Source of the DNA: an uncultured Alphaproteobacteria bacterium | GTDB lineage: Bacteria > Pseudomonadota > Alphaproteobacteria > Thalassobaculales > Thalassobaculaceae | Length of the DNA stretch: 64,000 nt | Direction: 5' to 3' | Assembly: GCA_937776645.1 (NCBI GenBank) | Contig: CALMRI010000050.1 | Coordinates: 62,001 to 126,000, forward strand | Shown: positions 17,139-25,939 of the stretch, in pieces | Numbering within the stretch: position 1 is the first letter of the stretch | How the letters are laid out: each line of letters begins with the position of its first letter | The notes under the pieces: generated by a model | Seen by the model: only the letters and a program-made list of their open reading frames with translations | What the model was told of the DNA's origin: nothing | Database searches by the model: none | Made by a program: the position numbers and the translations under genes

Positions 17139-18067
17139 TTCGAACTCATACCGCGTCCTTGCGGCCTCCATAGGGTGCTATATCCCGGGGTGACCATCGT
17201 CCGCAATATTTGGGACAGCTGGGATTGTAATTCAGCGGAGAATTTAGCCGATCAGGTTGGTTGATACTATGCGGCAATTTTGCGGTGTAGCAAGCGCCGG
17301 GGGCAGCAAGGGCGGGCTCACCAACCGCTTACGTTCGGTGTGGATTTATACGAGCTTGTTCGGCTGGCGGCGTTGGGCCAGGGCTTGAGCCAACGCCACG
17401 GATCAACCCAGCACACTTAGGGGACGCCAGCCCTATAGTACTAGTAGGCTCGTGTCCCGTAAATCTGTGACAGCCTGCGGACGTCCAGGGACTAATCCCA
17501 GAACCCCGTACACGACCCGGGTTTCCCAGCGTCCTGGAAGAGCTCATGCACATTAATGGACGAGGGAATCGGCGATCAACCGATGCGCAAACTGATGTAC
17601 AGAACGTACCCCTTAATTGACTAAATTATTGATAACGCCTTGATCGAAATGAGATTGGTGCCTGTACGAGGAACTTAATTCCCCTCACCCGCTCCAAATC
17701 ACTCTTCAAATCATGCACGCGCCTCCCTGGGCCGATCCGGCGCCGGGAGACAAGTCGTGCGGACGAGATCACAATTATGCGGCGTTAGGGCTTGAATTTA
17801 GGGTCGGCAAGGGTTAGGTCATGGTCGCTGACTGATTTCGTTTTCCGCGCTCAAAGAATTTGCCGCACCGGCTGGCCGGACACCCTGAAATAGCCTCGCA
17901 CGATCGTCAACGGCACTGCCGGGCGATTCGATGCTAAAACCAGATCCTTTGGAGCTGGTCCCAGCATGGCGTAACGGTACGATCTCTTCACGGCCGGGTG
18001 GGGCGCTATCTACACGTGACCGAGCGAATTGAGTGCCCCTAAAGAAATATTTGGACTGGAGAAAAGT
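17139..18067. other. Long intergenic stretch, mostly without recognisable content
   Basis: These 929 bases hold no convincing gene. Between 17290 and 17560 a plus-strand frame contains GGSKGGLTNRL, which weakly recalls the SRGGLTTKIHA block of IS5-type transposases, but it breaks off at once and I do not trust it on its own. The rest (17560-18020) contains many stops in all frames. The promoter of the DJ-1-like gene should lie near the right end. No palindrome or terminator was noticed. Confidence 0.3.
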
Positions 18068-18634
18068 ATGAACGACAAGCCGCTGAACGGAAGAACTATC
18101 GCTTTGATGGTTGCGAACGGTTTTGATGAGATCGAATTTACTGCACCGCAGAAGCGCCTCATCGAGGCCGGCGCAAAGGTCACCGTGGTTTCTCGGGCTA
18201 ATGGTTTGGTTAACGGTTGGTATGACGGCGGTTGGGGTCATTTCTTCCCGGTCGACGCCGACCTCGCCGACACCCTGGCGGTTGATTATGATGGCCTAAT
18301 CGTTCCGGGCGGCATTCGCAGTATCGAGAAGATGTCCGAGGACCCCCATGCCAAGCGCATCCTGAAGGCGTTCCTGCGGGCCGACATGCCCACAGCGCTG
18401 ATCGGTGATGGCGCTAAGCTGATGGTTGCGTCCGAGGATGCTTCTGGACGATCGGTATCCGGATCAGCGGAAGTAAAAGACGCGTTGATCGAAGCCGGCG
18501 CCGATTGGCAGGACGAGGGGGTCGTACTTTCTGGAAATCTCGTTTCCAGTTCCGGTGCGGTGATCCATCAAGCGATGGAGAAATTTTCTGAGTTTGTCGC
18601 CAAATACGAAGGCGAAGTCATCGAAGCAGCTTAA
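18068..18634 (+). CDS. DJ-1/PfpI family protein lacking the catalytic cysteine
   Basis: A 188-residue protein with the class I glutamine-amidotransferase-like fold of DJ-1/PfpI: first strand TIALMVANGFDEIEF, then VTVVSRANGLV, and YDGLIVPGG near residue 80. At the nucleophile elbow, where PfpI has A-x-C-H-G, this protein reads ALIGDGAKLM: the cysteine is replaced by glycine and the histidine by aspartate. Protease or glyoxalase activity of the usual kind is therefore unlikely. I chose the ATG at 18068 (MNDKPLNG) because the fold begins right after it; an in-frame ATG at 18029 adds 13 residues. A terminator follows 44 bases after the stop. Confidence 0.8.
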   Translation: MNDKPLNGRTIALMVANGFDEIEFTAPQKRLIEAGAKVTVVSRANGLVNGWYDGGWGHFFPVDADLADTLAVDYDGLIVPGGIRSIEKMSEDPHAKRILKAFLRADMPTALIGDGAKLMVASEDASGRSVSGSAEVKDALIEAGADWQDEGVVLSGNLVSSSGAVIHQAMEKFSEFVAKYEGEVIEAA

Positions 18635-18677
18635 TTGTTGTCCGCCAGAGTAAATCTGGCACAAGACGATGGAATTG

Positions 18678-18711
18678 ACGGCGCCGGTGAATATGACCGC
18701 GCCGTTTTTTC
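18678..18711 (+). terminator. Rho-independent terminator after the DJ-1-like gene
   Basis: ACGGCGC at 18678-18684 pairs with GCGCCGT at 18699-18705, extended inward by GGT/ACC with one bulged base, and followed at once by a run of six thymines (18705-18710). The stem is GC-rich and the tail sits in the right place to end the transcript before DUF1289. Confidence 0.8.
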
Positions 18712-18769
18712 TTGCACTTGACGGCTCCCCCTGTGGATATAGCGATGCTGGCGACGCTGGAGATAGGCT

Positions 18770-19012
18770 ATGGACACGGACTTCCCACTGACCTCGCCCT
18801 GCGTCGGGGTTTGCCAGATTAATGCCAAGACTAAGTACTGCCTGGGTTGCTGGCGTACCTTGCGGGAAGTTGCGCACTGGTCACGCTATACGGACGAGGA
18901 AAAGCGCACTGTCCTGGTCGCATTGCGGGATCGCCAGGCCGAAGCGGGTGTGGATCAAAGGTCGTTAACCAGAAGGCAGAAACGCCGGCTCGACGCCGCT
19001 TCGGACAGCTGA
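18770..19012 (+). CDS. DUF1289 domain protein
   Basis: An 80-residue protein with the DUF1289 signature: SPCVGVC at residues 9-15, then YCLGCWRTLREVAHW, giving four closely spaced cysteines (SPC-x3-C, C-x2-C), followed by a basic tail. The cysteine pattern suggests a metal or Fe-S centre, but this family has no established function. It starts at the ATG at 18770 after a terminator, so it opens a new transcript, possibly continuing toward speD 350 bases downstream. Confidence 0.8.
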   Translation: MDTDFPLTSPCVGVCQINAKTKYCLGCWRTLREVAHWSRYTDEEKRTVLVALRDRQAEAGVDQRSLTRRQKRRLDAASDS

Positions 19013-19361
19013 CTTTATCAAACCGCCGTCCCATTCCGACGATCGTCCAACTGGTGACACGATCAGCGGCGCTTTTCGATAAGATTCCCGCTTGACGGTG
19101 AACAATACCGCAACGATAGTGCCGGCCCAACGCATCGGCCGGATCGTGAACCCGTTACCGGGCTTCGTGTATCCGGCCGTATCGTTCTTTCGGGAGGTGA
19201 AGACACCGAAATTCACTGGGATCGGCGGCGGAATAACATCCTCCGGGCTGGCGCGCCTCGATCCTCGACGCCATAAGTCACGCCAAACCATTTTGCCCAA
19301 CAATACGTTACGGGTAAGCGGGATGCGACGGGCTGGGACATCTACTGGTTGGGAGGGAGTG
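19013..19361. other. Leader region upstream of speD
   Basis: There are 349 bases between DUF1289 and speD. The speD frame stays open leftward to an in-frame start at 19092, which would add 90 residues unlike any AdoMet decarboxylase. I treat it as leader because the GGGAGGGAG sequence at 19351-19359 marks the start at 19362. I see no known polyamine or SAM riboswitch motif, but a structured leader cannot be excluded by eye. Confidence 0.4.
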
Positions 19362-19895
19362 ATGAGCAAATCCGTCGCTTTCACTGATTTGGGGATAGTC
19401 TCGGACACTCAGCCGAGCAGAACCAATTCTGAACACGCCGAGGTGGCTACCGCCAAAAACGAAAATACCTACGAGGACCCCAAGATCGTTCCCCTGCCGG
19501 CGCGACTGGCGGATTACGATCAAGAAGATCATTTCGTCGAGCGCGACGGGATGCTGTTTGCCGGAACTCATTTGATCATCGATCTTTGGGGCGCCTCCAG
19601 GCTCGACGATATCAACCATATCGAAGACACTCTGCGGGAAGCCATCCGGGAAGCCGGTGCGACTCTGCTTCACATTCACCTGCACCACTTCACGCCCAAC
19701 GGCGGTGTATCCGGCGTCGCGGTGCTGGCGGAGTCGCATATCAGCATCCATACTTGGCCGGAGCGGGATTATGCCGCGTTGGATGTGTTCATGTGCGGCG
19801 ATGCCCTTCCGCATCGAACTATTCCGGTACTCAAGCGCGCATTCGCGCCGGAGTCAGTCCAGATCGGCGATCATAAACGCGGTGTGATCGCGTGA
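19362..19895 (+). CDS. speD: S-adenosylmethionine decarboxylase proenzyme
   Basis: This enzyme makes the aminopropyl donor for spermidine. The protein (177 residues) has the bacterial short-form core: GTHLIIDLWGA (68-78), the cleavage site AESHIS with Glu124-Ser125, His130 in SIHTWPE and Cys145 in DVFMCGD. Self-cleavage before Ser125 would yield the pyruvoyl cofactor. A 60-residue N-terminal extension precedes the core; short-form SpeD usually begins just before it, and a later ATG within RDGMLFAG is possible. GGGAGGGAG at 19351-19359 supports the chosen start. The stop overlaps the start of speE (TGATG), so the two are translationally coupled. Confidence 0.92.
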   Translation: MSKSVAFTDLGIVSDTQPSRTNSEHAEVATAKNENTYEDPKIVPLPARLADYDQEDHFVERDGMLFAGTHLIIDLWGASRLDDINHIEDTLREAIREAGATLLHIHLHHFTPNGGVSGVAVLAESHISIHTWPERDYAALDVFMCGDALPHRTIPVLKRAFAPESVQIGDHKRGVIA

Positions 19896-20740
19896 TGGAA
19901 TGGTTCGAGGAGGCGTTGCACCCGAGCCTAACCCAGAGACTCTCCATGGACCGAATTTTGTTCCGAGAGAAAACCGATTTACAGGATCTGGTGATCTTCG
20001 ATAATCGCATATTTGGTCGGGTGCTGGCACTCGACGGCATCGTGCAGACAACCGAAGGCGATGAGTTCATCTATCACGAGATGCTGAGCCATGTGCCAAT
20101 TCTGGCCCATGGCGCGGCGTCGCGGGTGCTGATCATCGGCGGCGGTGACGGCGGCATGGCCCGCGAGGTGTTAAAGCATCCCAGCGTCAGTGCCGTCACC
20201 ATGGTGGAAATTGATCCATCTGTGATCGAGCTTTGCCGGACCCATCTCCCGTCGATCAGCGCCGGCGCGTTTGATGACCCAAGGCTCGATCTGGTGATCT
20301 ACGACGGCGCGGCCTTCGTTGAGGAAACCAATGATCGTTGGGATGTCATCATCATCGATTCCACCGACCCGCTCGGACCGGGAGAAGTTTTGTTCAGCGA
20401 GCGGTTCTATCGGGGATGCAAACGCTGCCTCGTGCCGAGCGGCATTCTGGTCACCCAAAATGGGGTGCCCTTTGTACAGGACCAGCAAGTCACCAATAGC
20501 TATCGGCGCCTGACGCCACATTTCGCCGATGTTTGGTTTTTTGTCGCCACGGTGCCGACCTATCAGGGCGGACAGATGGCATTCGGCTGGGCAACGGATG
20601 AAATCGCCCATCGGGCGACCTCGACGCACGCAATTGCGAAGCGATTTCAGACAGCGGGCTTCGAGACGCGCTATTACACTCCCGAAGTCCATGTCGCCGG
20701 GTTCGCGTTACCGGCGTATATCAAAATTTTACTAGCCTAA
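19895..20740 (+). CDS. speE: Spermidine synthase (polyamine aminopropyltransferase)
   Basis: A 281-residue enzyme that transfers aminopropyl from decarboxylated SAM to putrescine. Landmarks: LALDGIVQTTEGDEFIYHEM (residues 45-64), the nucleotide loop IIGGGDGGMAREV (81-93), VEIDPSVIELC, and the active-site aspartate in DSTDPLGPGE. Length and blocks match the standard bacterial enzyme throughout. The ATG at 19895 shares its A with the TGA of speD, which ties the two in one operon; a GTG three bases earlier is an alternative start. No ornithine or arginine decarboxylase gene is in this window, so putrescine comes from elsewhere. Confidence 0.94.
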   Translation: MEWFEEALHPSLTQRLSMDRILFREKTDLQDLVIFDNRIFGRVLALDGIVQTTEGDEFIYHEMLSHVPILAHGAASRVLIIGGGDGGMAREVLKHPSVSAVTMVEIDPSVIELCRTHLPSISAGAFDDPRLDLVIYDGAAFVEETNDRWDVIIIDSTDPLGPGEVLFSERFYRGCKRCLVPSGILVTQNGVPFVQDQQVTNSYRRLTPHFADVWFFVATVPTYQGGQMAFGWATDEIAHRATSTHAIAKRFQTAGFETRYYTPEVHVAGFALPAYIKILLA

Positions 20741-21279
20741 ACGACAAGCACCGCTGTCGCCATTAAATGTTTTTTCATCTTCTATTTCCATTGTACCTGC
20801 TTCTAATGGGGTCGCTGGGGCGTTCGGCACCATTAAAACAAAGAAGCAAGATGGTGATCGAAATTGTCGCAGGCAGGATTACGGTCCAGCGGCCCAAGGC
20901 GCCGCGCGTCCCGGAAGCCAACTTCAACAACCTGTCGCTCCGGCGTCAACAACGCAGCAAGCGTCGCGGTCCCAGGGTAGCCTGAACGCCGCGGAGATCG
21001 GCGCGACCCAGGCGAAGCCGGAGCAATCGGTGGAGCATGCGCCATGGGCGTATAGTCCCGGACCAGAGAATAATTTTGGCCCGCGCGGAAGCCAGGTGGA
21101 TGTCGGAGTGTAGAGTCGACTCGATAAATATTGAGCCACGAAGGGGCTCGACAGGCGTTGCGACTTCGCCTCTCGGTAGTTCTTTCTGAACCACGCCTAA
21201 GCGATTGATATTTGGTAGCGGTCCGAGCCTGGTAAAGTATCTGGTTTTGCCATTTTCTTTGCCTGTCGCGCCGCATATA
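20741..21279. other. Intergenic region with an open frame lacking a start
   Basis: A plus-strand frame is open from 20736 to the TAG at 21111. It encodes a proline-, glutamine- and alanine-rich sequence ending PWAYSPGPENNFGP and SQVDVGV. It contains no ATG, GTG or TTG at a plausible position and resembles no protein I know. It may be the tail of a lost gene. The remaining bases to 21279 show nothing. Confidence 0.3.
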
Positions 21280-21660
21280 GGATCTAGGCAAGCAAAATGC
21301 CAGGGCGTTGAGGGTCAGGCGCAGGTTATGGCCGGCACCGGCCAGCAGGGCGTCGCCAGCGTGTCCGGAGAGGCAGTTTCGGTCAAGCTGTCCTTTGGTT
21401 TTCATGTGCTCGATAGTGGCCTCGATGGCCGATCTTCACTTCAGGTCACGCTTCATTTGCGGGGTCAAGCCGCGTTTGTTTCCCGATAGGATGGCCGAGG
21501 TCACGCCATCATAGGGATGTCCGCGAAGCTCTTAGCGGCCAGCACGAGGCCTTCGCGGTTGATGGTGGCAATACCAATCTTGGCGCCGAACTCGTGGCGG
21601 GGTGCCTGCCTTGCCGACGATCTTGCGGTTTTGGCTTCATGAGAAACTGCCAGAAAATGA
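21280..21660 (-). pseudogene. IS5-type transposase remnant
   Basis: Read on the minus strand, the region gives in pieces RHEFGAKIGIAT, LVLAAKSFADIP, then after a frameshift SGNKRGLTPQMKRDLK, a TGA, RSAIEATIEHMKTKG and finally NCLSGHAGDALLAGAGHNLRLTL. These are the ordered blocks of the C-terminal half of an IS5-family DDE transposase, including the IE.xxxHxK glutamate region. At least one frameshift and one stop separate them, and no terminal inverted repeats were seen. It is a dead insertion between speE and the glycosyltransferase cluster. Confidence 0.7.
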
Positions 21661-21898
21661 CGTCACCATGGCTGCTTCCCGGTGTTCTCCGATATGCGAT
21701 CAGCCAGGGGAATCATCACTCGTCAGTGGGTCGGGAGTTTCTCAGGGCGAACTACCTAAGGTGACTAGAGGACGGCTGACGAGCGAGTCTTCATCGCTCC
21801 GTGATTGAGACTAAGCCAATCGCGCCCTAAACCAAAACGCGTACGGTTATCCGAGTCAGCCGTGATATGCTGCACCGGTTCTCACCGATGCAGGCGAT

Positions 21899-22951
21899 AT
21901 GGCTTCACGAGATCCCAATTTTACCGTCATCGTCGTGGCCTATAATTCCGGTCATTTGCTGGCGGATTGCATGAGCGCCGTGACCGCCCAGACTTTCGAA
22001 GATTTCGAAATCTTGCTAGTGGACAATGCCTCAAACGATGGTGCGGTGGAGGCCCTGGGCCCGTTGGATCCACGCGTTCGAGTGCTGAGGCCTGGACGGA
22101 ACCTCGGGTTTGCCGCGGGTAACAATCTCGCGGCTCGGGAAGCCAAGGGGAAGTGGCTGGCCCTGCTCAACCCCGATGCGATTGCCGGCCCCGATTGGCT
22201 GGCCAAGATCGACGATGCGGTCCGGCGTTATCCCGGCTTTGCAATGTTCGGCTCGACGCAGCTTCGTGCGAGCAATCCGGCCCTGTTGGATGGCGCCGGC
22301 GATCATTACCACCCCCTGGGGGTCGCCTGGCGCGGCGGCGAGGGCGGACCAGCGGAAATCGTCGATACGGATGCCGAGGTATTCGGCCCTTGTGCCGCTG
22401 CCGCGATCTATCGTCGCGACATATTCGAGCGGGTAGGTGGCTTTGCCGAAAGCTTTTTTTGCTACTATGAGGATGTCGATCTGGCCTTTCGGTTGCGGCT
22501 TGCAGGCGAGAGCTGTTTGCAACTTGCCCAGGCCCGGGTCCACCATGTGGGGTCAGTAAGCGCCGGCGCCGGATCGGCTTTCATTCACTACCACGTGACC
22601 CGCAATCGTATCTGGACTTTCCTCCGGGGGATGCCAGGCCCACTCCTTTTTGTCATGCTCCCAACGTTGGTTGCGAGTTTGCTGCTCCGATTGCTCTTGT
22701 CGCCGATCATTGGAGATTTCTCTCCGCGGTCTCGGGCGATTATCGATGCTCTTCGTGATCTGCCTCGTGTTCTGCGCGAGCGGCGGGAAATTCAGGCCAC
22801 ACGCAAGGTTGGGACGTTGGATGCAGCCCGCTTCATGACCTGGTCCTTGGGGAAGTTGATCCTCCGCGCGCGCGACGCCAGGCCTCTGTCATGCGAGGTA
22901 ACGGAGCCGTCGGCCAAGACCAATGATGGGGTCGACGATGCGAAACCCTGA
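21899..22951 (+). CDS. Family 2 glycosyltransferase (rhamnosyltransferase-like)
   Basis: A 350-residue GT-A enzyme. The N-terminal nucleotide-binding start TVIVVAYNSGHLL, LLVDNASNDGAV, the LGFAAGNN loop, LLNPDAIAGPDW and the acceptor-site block YYEDVDLAFRLR are all in the order typical of WbbL/RfbF-type transferases. A hydrophobic segment near residues 250-270 suggests membrane association. With the rml genes 3 kb away, L-rhamnose from dTDP-rhamnose is a likely donor. That is inference. The gene overlaps the next glycosyltransferase start, so the pair is one transcript for a surface polysaccharide. Confidence 0.85.
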   Translation: MASRDPNFTVIVVAYNSGHLLADCMSAVTAQTFEDFEILLVDNASNDGAVEALGPLDPRVRVLRPGRNLGFAAGNNLAAREAKGKWLALLNPDAIAGPDWLAKIDDAVRRYPGFAMFGSTQLRASNPALLDGAGDHYHPLGVAWRGGEGGPAEIVDTDAEVFGPCAAAAIYRRDIFERVGGFAESFFCYYEDVDLAFRLRLAGESCLQLAQARVHHVGSVSAGAGSAFIHYHVTRNRIWTFLRGMPGPLLFVMLPTLVASLLLRLLLSPIIGDFSPRSRAIIDALRDLPRVLRERREIQATRKVGTLDAARFMTWSLGKLILRARDARPLSCEVTEPSAKTNDGVDDAKP

Positions 22952-23873
22952 ATCCGACCGCGTGGCGGCAATCGTGGTGACCTATCATCCTAACCAGCGG
23001 CTTAGCCAATTGATCGCTTCGGTGCGGCCCCAGGTTGACGCCCTCTGGGTGGTCGACAATAGCGCTGAAATTGAGACCACCAAGCGCCTTCACGAATACG
23101 AACAGCAGTCGGGTGGTGCGATTTCCTTGATCCTAAACCCGCATAACAAAGGGCTCGCGACGGCCCAGAACCAGGGTGTCGTCGCAGCCCTGGATGCCGG
23201 TTACGACTGGGTCCTGCTGATGGATCAGGACGGCGTGCCGGATGAGGACATGGTTTCCCAAATGCTTTGTGTGGCACGGAACTGCCAGATGCCGGAGCGA
23301 ATTGGTTTTCTGGTCCCCGTGCACTGTGATGAAGGCGATCGACCGGTGGCGGAAGTTTATATACGGCGCGGCTGGGGTTTGCTCGGTAGGCGTTCGCTGA
23401 GCAAACCGGGAGAGATTGAGAGCCGGACCGCCTTTGCCATGGCATCCGGCTGTTTGATACCGGCTAAGCGGATCCGCGAGATAGGGCCCATGGCCGAGGA
23501 TTTTTTTATCGATTATATCGATTACGATTTCTCGTTCCGGATCCGCCGGGCAGGATATAGGATCATCGTGGTTGAAGCTGCCAAGCTCCAGCATCAGCTT
23601 GGTGAGCGCGTTGAAGGTCAATTTCTCGGTCGCACCAAGTCATACCGCGAGCACAATGCAACCCGACGTTACACGATCTACCGCAACCGCCTTCGGGTGC
23701 TTTTCGCACATGGGTTTAGGTTCCCGGAGTTTCTCCAATTCGAGATCCTATCTATCGGGAAGGATCTTCTGCAATTGCTGATCTGGGAACATGATAAACA
23801 GGCGAAAATTTACGCCATCCTGGGCGGCATCGCAGCCGGACTGCGCGGGCGGGGCGGCCCTAGGAAAACCTGA
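22923..23873 (+). CDS. Family 2 glycosyltransferase (RfbF-like rhamnosyltransferase)
   Basis: A 316-residue GT-A enzyme with AAIVVTYHPNQRL at the start, LWVVDNSA, NPHNKGLATAQNQG, the metal-site LLMDQDGVPD and FFIDYIDYDFSFRIRRAGY. This series is characteristic of rhamnosyltransferases. Three in-frame ATGs (22923, 22926, 22938) lie within the end of the preceding gene, which stops at 22951; 22938 (MRNPESDRV) gives the smallest overlap. It probably adds a rhamnose during O-antigen or exopolysaccharide repeat assembly. An IS630 remnant follows directly and may have cut off later genes of the cluster. Confidence 0.85.
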   Translation: MMGSTMRNPESDRVAAIVVTYHPNQRLSQLIASVRPQVDALWVVDNSAEIETTKRLHEYEQQSGGAISLILNPHNKGLATAQNQGVVAALDAGYDWVLLMDQDGVPDEDMVSQMLCVARNCQMPERIGFLVPVHCDEGDRPVAEVYIRRGWGLLGRRSLSKPGEIESRTAFAMASGCLIPAKRIREIGPMAEDFFIDYIDYDFSFRIRRAGYRIIVVEAAKLQHQLGERVEGQFLGRTKSYREHNATRRYTIYRNRLRVLFAHGFRFPEFLQFEILSIGKDLLQLLIWEHDKQAKIYAILGGIAAGLRGRGGPRKT

Positions 23874-23939
23874 CGATGGGGTTTTTGATTGCGACTTCAT
23901 TGCCGGGCGCGGCTGCTGGCGGCCGTCGCGACGAGGCGG

Positions 23940-24592
23940 CGCTGGCCGTCAGGTGATCCGGGACTGGGTCTTGCGCTTCAAGGCCGTCAGACCGGACGGT
24001 CTGATCTATCTTAAGGCGCCTGATAAGCCGTGATTTGAAGGCGCTGGGGTTCACCAAGACCTCGGGGCGGTAGCATCACCAGGCACAAAACGAGCTGGCT
24101 ATCCTAGTTTTTAAAAAAGCTTCCCGGGCGAGCTGGAGGTGATCCGTGCCACGTTCCCGGAGGATACCGGTATAGAAGTGTGCTCCCAGGACGAAGCCCG
24201 GATCGGCCTGAAGAACAAGATCACTAGGCGCTGGGCCAAACGCGGCAGCCGGGCAAGTGTCCCGCATGACCAGCGCACTAAGTCGACCTATATCTTCGGC
24301 GCCATCTGTCCGGCGCGAGGCGTCGCAGCCGCCCTGGTGCTGCCGCGCTGCGATACCCGAGCGATGCAGTGGCGCCATGAGGAGAACTCTTTCCAAGTGG
24401 CGCTGAACGTTCATGCGGTCGCCATTCTGGGTCAGGCAGGATGGCACACCACGATCGCCGGAGCTCAATCCCGTCGAGAGCATCTGGCAGCTCATGCGGG
24501 ACAATTGGTTATCGAATAGGGTCTTCAAATCACACGACGACACCGTCACGCTCAGTTGCGAAGCCTGGAACAAGTTGATCAAGAAACCCTGA
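23940..24592 (+). pseudogene. IS630 family transposase remnant
   Basis: Ordered blocks of an IS630-type transposase appear in shifting frames: RQVIRDWVLRF and PDGLIYLKAPDKP, then a stop; LKALGFTKTSGR; a stretch at 24139-24420 with CSQDEARIGLKNKITRRWAKRG, the first DDE acidic pair; GQAGWH; and finally NPVESIWQLMRDNWLSNRVF with the last glutamate, ending at AWNKLIKKP. Several frameshifts and stops separate these, so no active enzyme can be made. No clear terminal repeats were found. It separates two plus-strand glycosyltransferases from the minus-strand one. Confidence 0.8.
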
Positions 24593-24637
24593 AAGACCAT
24601 GCCTATCGGGCTGCGGGATTAGGCGCATGAGTTATGA

Positions 24638-25660
24638 TCAACGCAGGTTGGTATTAGGCGGGAAGACCAGATTGAACATCCAGCGCAGGGTCATCGGCAG
24701 CAGACGCAACGCGAAACGGGCGTAGATCGCCGCAGCAAAAATGTTCAACAGCGGCTTCGGGTATTGCGGCTGGAAATGCTTAAAGAAATATTTCGCGAAA
24801 CTGTTCGACTTATGCCACTCCACGAAGCCAGAGTAGACGTGGCTCGTGCCTTGCTGATGCATGATCGAGATATGCGGCACGAATAGGATTTCACCCTTGC
24901 GCTTTTCAATACGCATGCAGAAATCAACATCCTCGACATGGATAAAATAATCTTCGTCCATGCCCTCCAATTCGTCGAAGGTTGATTTTGGCATTAGCAT
25001 GAAGGCGCCAGAAATGCACTGAACCTTGGTGATCTCGGTAAACGGCTCGGTTTCGTTCAGGTTGAGCCGTTTGAAATGGGGGTGGTTAGGGGCCAGCCGA
25101 TCAAGACGAAACTGCTCCACCAGACAGGTCCAGGGCGTGATCAGGTTCCGGCGGCCACCACGCTGCTCGCTTCCATCCGGGTTCTCCAGGCGAACCGTTA
25201 TCAGGGAAGCGCCGGGACGTTCGTCAAAGATGTCGAGCGCGTCTGCAAGAATGCCGTCCCCAATAATCGAATCGGGATTCAGCAGCAATAGGAACTGTCC
25301 GCGAGCCCGTCGGGCGCCGATATTACATCCGCGCGAGAAACCGACATTGCCGTGGCCGGTGATGATCTCGAGATGCCCATCCTCGTCAGCTAATGCATTG
25401 ATTTCACGGACTATAGCTCGGGCGTTGCCATTATCCACTAGGATCAACTGATGAATATCGGACTGCGCAAGGACCGATCTGAGGCAATCGATGAGAATCG
25501 GCCCGGTCTTATAGGAAACAATGACAACGCTGCACGATTTAGCTTCGGCGCGCGATTTCGGCAACAATGGCGAGAGACGGGTGACCACCCCCGATTTACG
25601 CGGGTACGGAATGACGCTTCGCTCGTCGGATTCTGGCGATGGTTCGGTGTACGCGTTCAT
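24638..25660 (-). CDS. Family 2 glycosyltransferase
   Basis: A 340-residue enzyme with a 40-residue polar N-terminal tail, then the GT-A core: CSVVIVSYKTG, LILVDNGN, HGNVGFSRGCN, LLLNPDSIIGDG and the acceptor block FIHVEDVDFCMRIEKRKG. The C-terminal 60 residues contain a hydrophobic, probably membrane-seated segment (FAAAIYARFALRLLPM). It is related to the two plus-strand transferases but reads in the opposite direction, divergent from rmlC with 279 bases between. It probably builds the same rhamnose-containing surface polymer; its sugar donor is not determined. Confidence 0.83.
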   Translation of the reverse strand: MNAYTEPSPESDERSVIPYPRKSGVVTRLSPLLPKSRAEAKSCSVVIVSYKTGPILIDCLRSVLAQSDIHQLILVDNGNARAIVREINALADEDGHLEIITGHGNVGFSRGCNIGARRARGQFLLLLNPDSIIGDGILADALDIFDERPGASLITVRLENPDGSEQRGGRRNLITPWTCLVEQFRLDRLAPNHPHFKRLNLNETEPFTEITKVQCISGAFMLMPKSTFDELEGMDEDYFIHVEDVDFCMRIEKRKGEILFVPHISIMHQQGTSHVYSGFVEWHKSNSFAKYFFKHFQPQYPKPLLNIFAAAIYARFALRLLPMTLRWMFNLVFPPNTNLR

Positions 25661-25939
25661 CTACCCTTGGCCTAATCGCCCTTCAAATCATCTTACGGCG
25701 CAGCCGCCCATGCCCTTGTCGTGGCCAAACCGGGAGCAACCGAGCATCACAACCACACACGGGCGGCGCCCGCAAAACCAGCTTGAACATAATAAGATCG
25801 TATCATAACCGTTTGAGTTGACGAACCTAAATCACACCATAGCTCCAGCCGAGGGGCCTCCAGCGTCGCAACCTTGCGAGGGGGCATCGGAAATGATAAT
25901 AGCCCGGCAACCTTACCAAAACAGCGAAATGGGTACCTG

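Noticed and set aside
17290-17560. Second IS5-type transposase remnant
   Set aside because: Only one short block (GGSKGGLTNRL) recalls the family and the following sequence does not; noted in the gap entry but not called as a feature of its own.
19092-19361. Extended start for speD
   Set aside because: The 90 extra residues are unlike any AdoMet decarboxylase and the ribosome site marks 19362.
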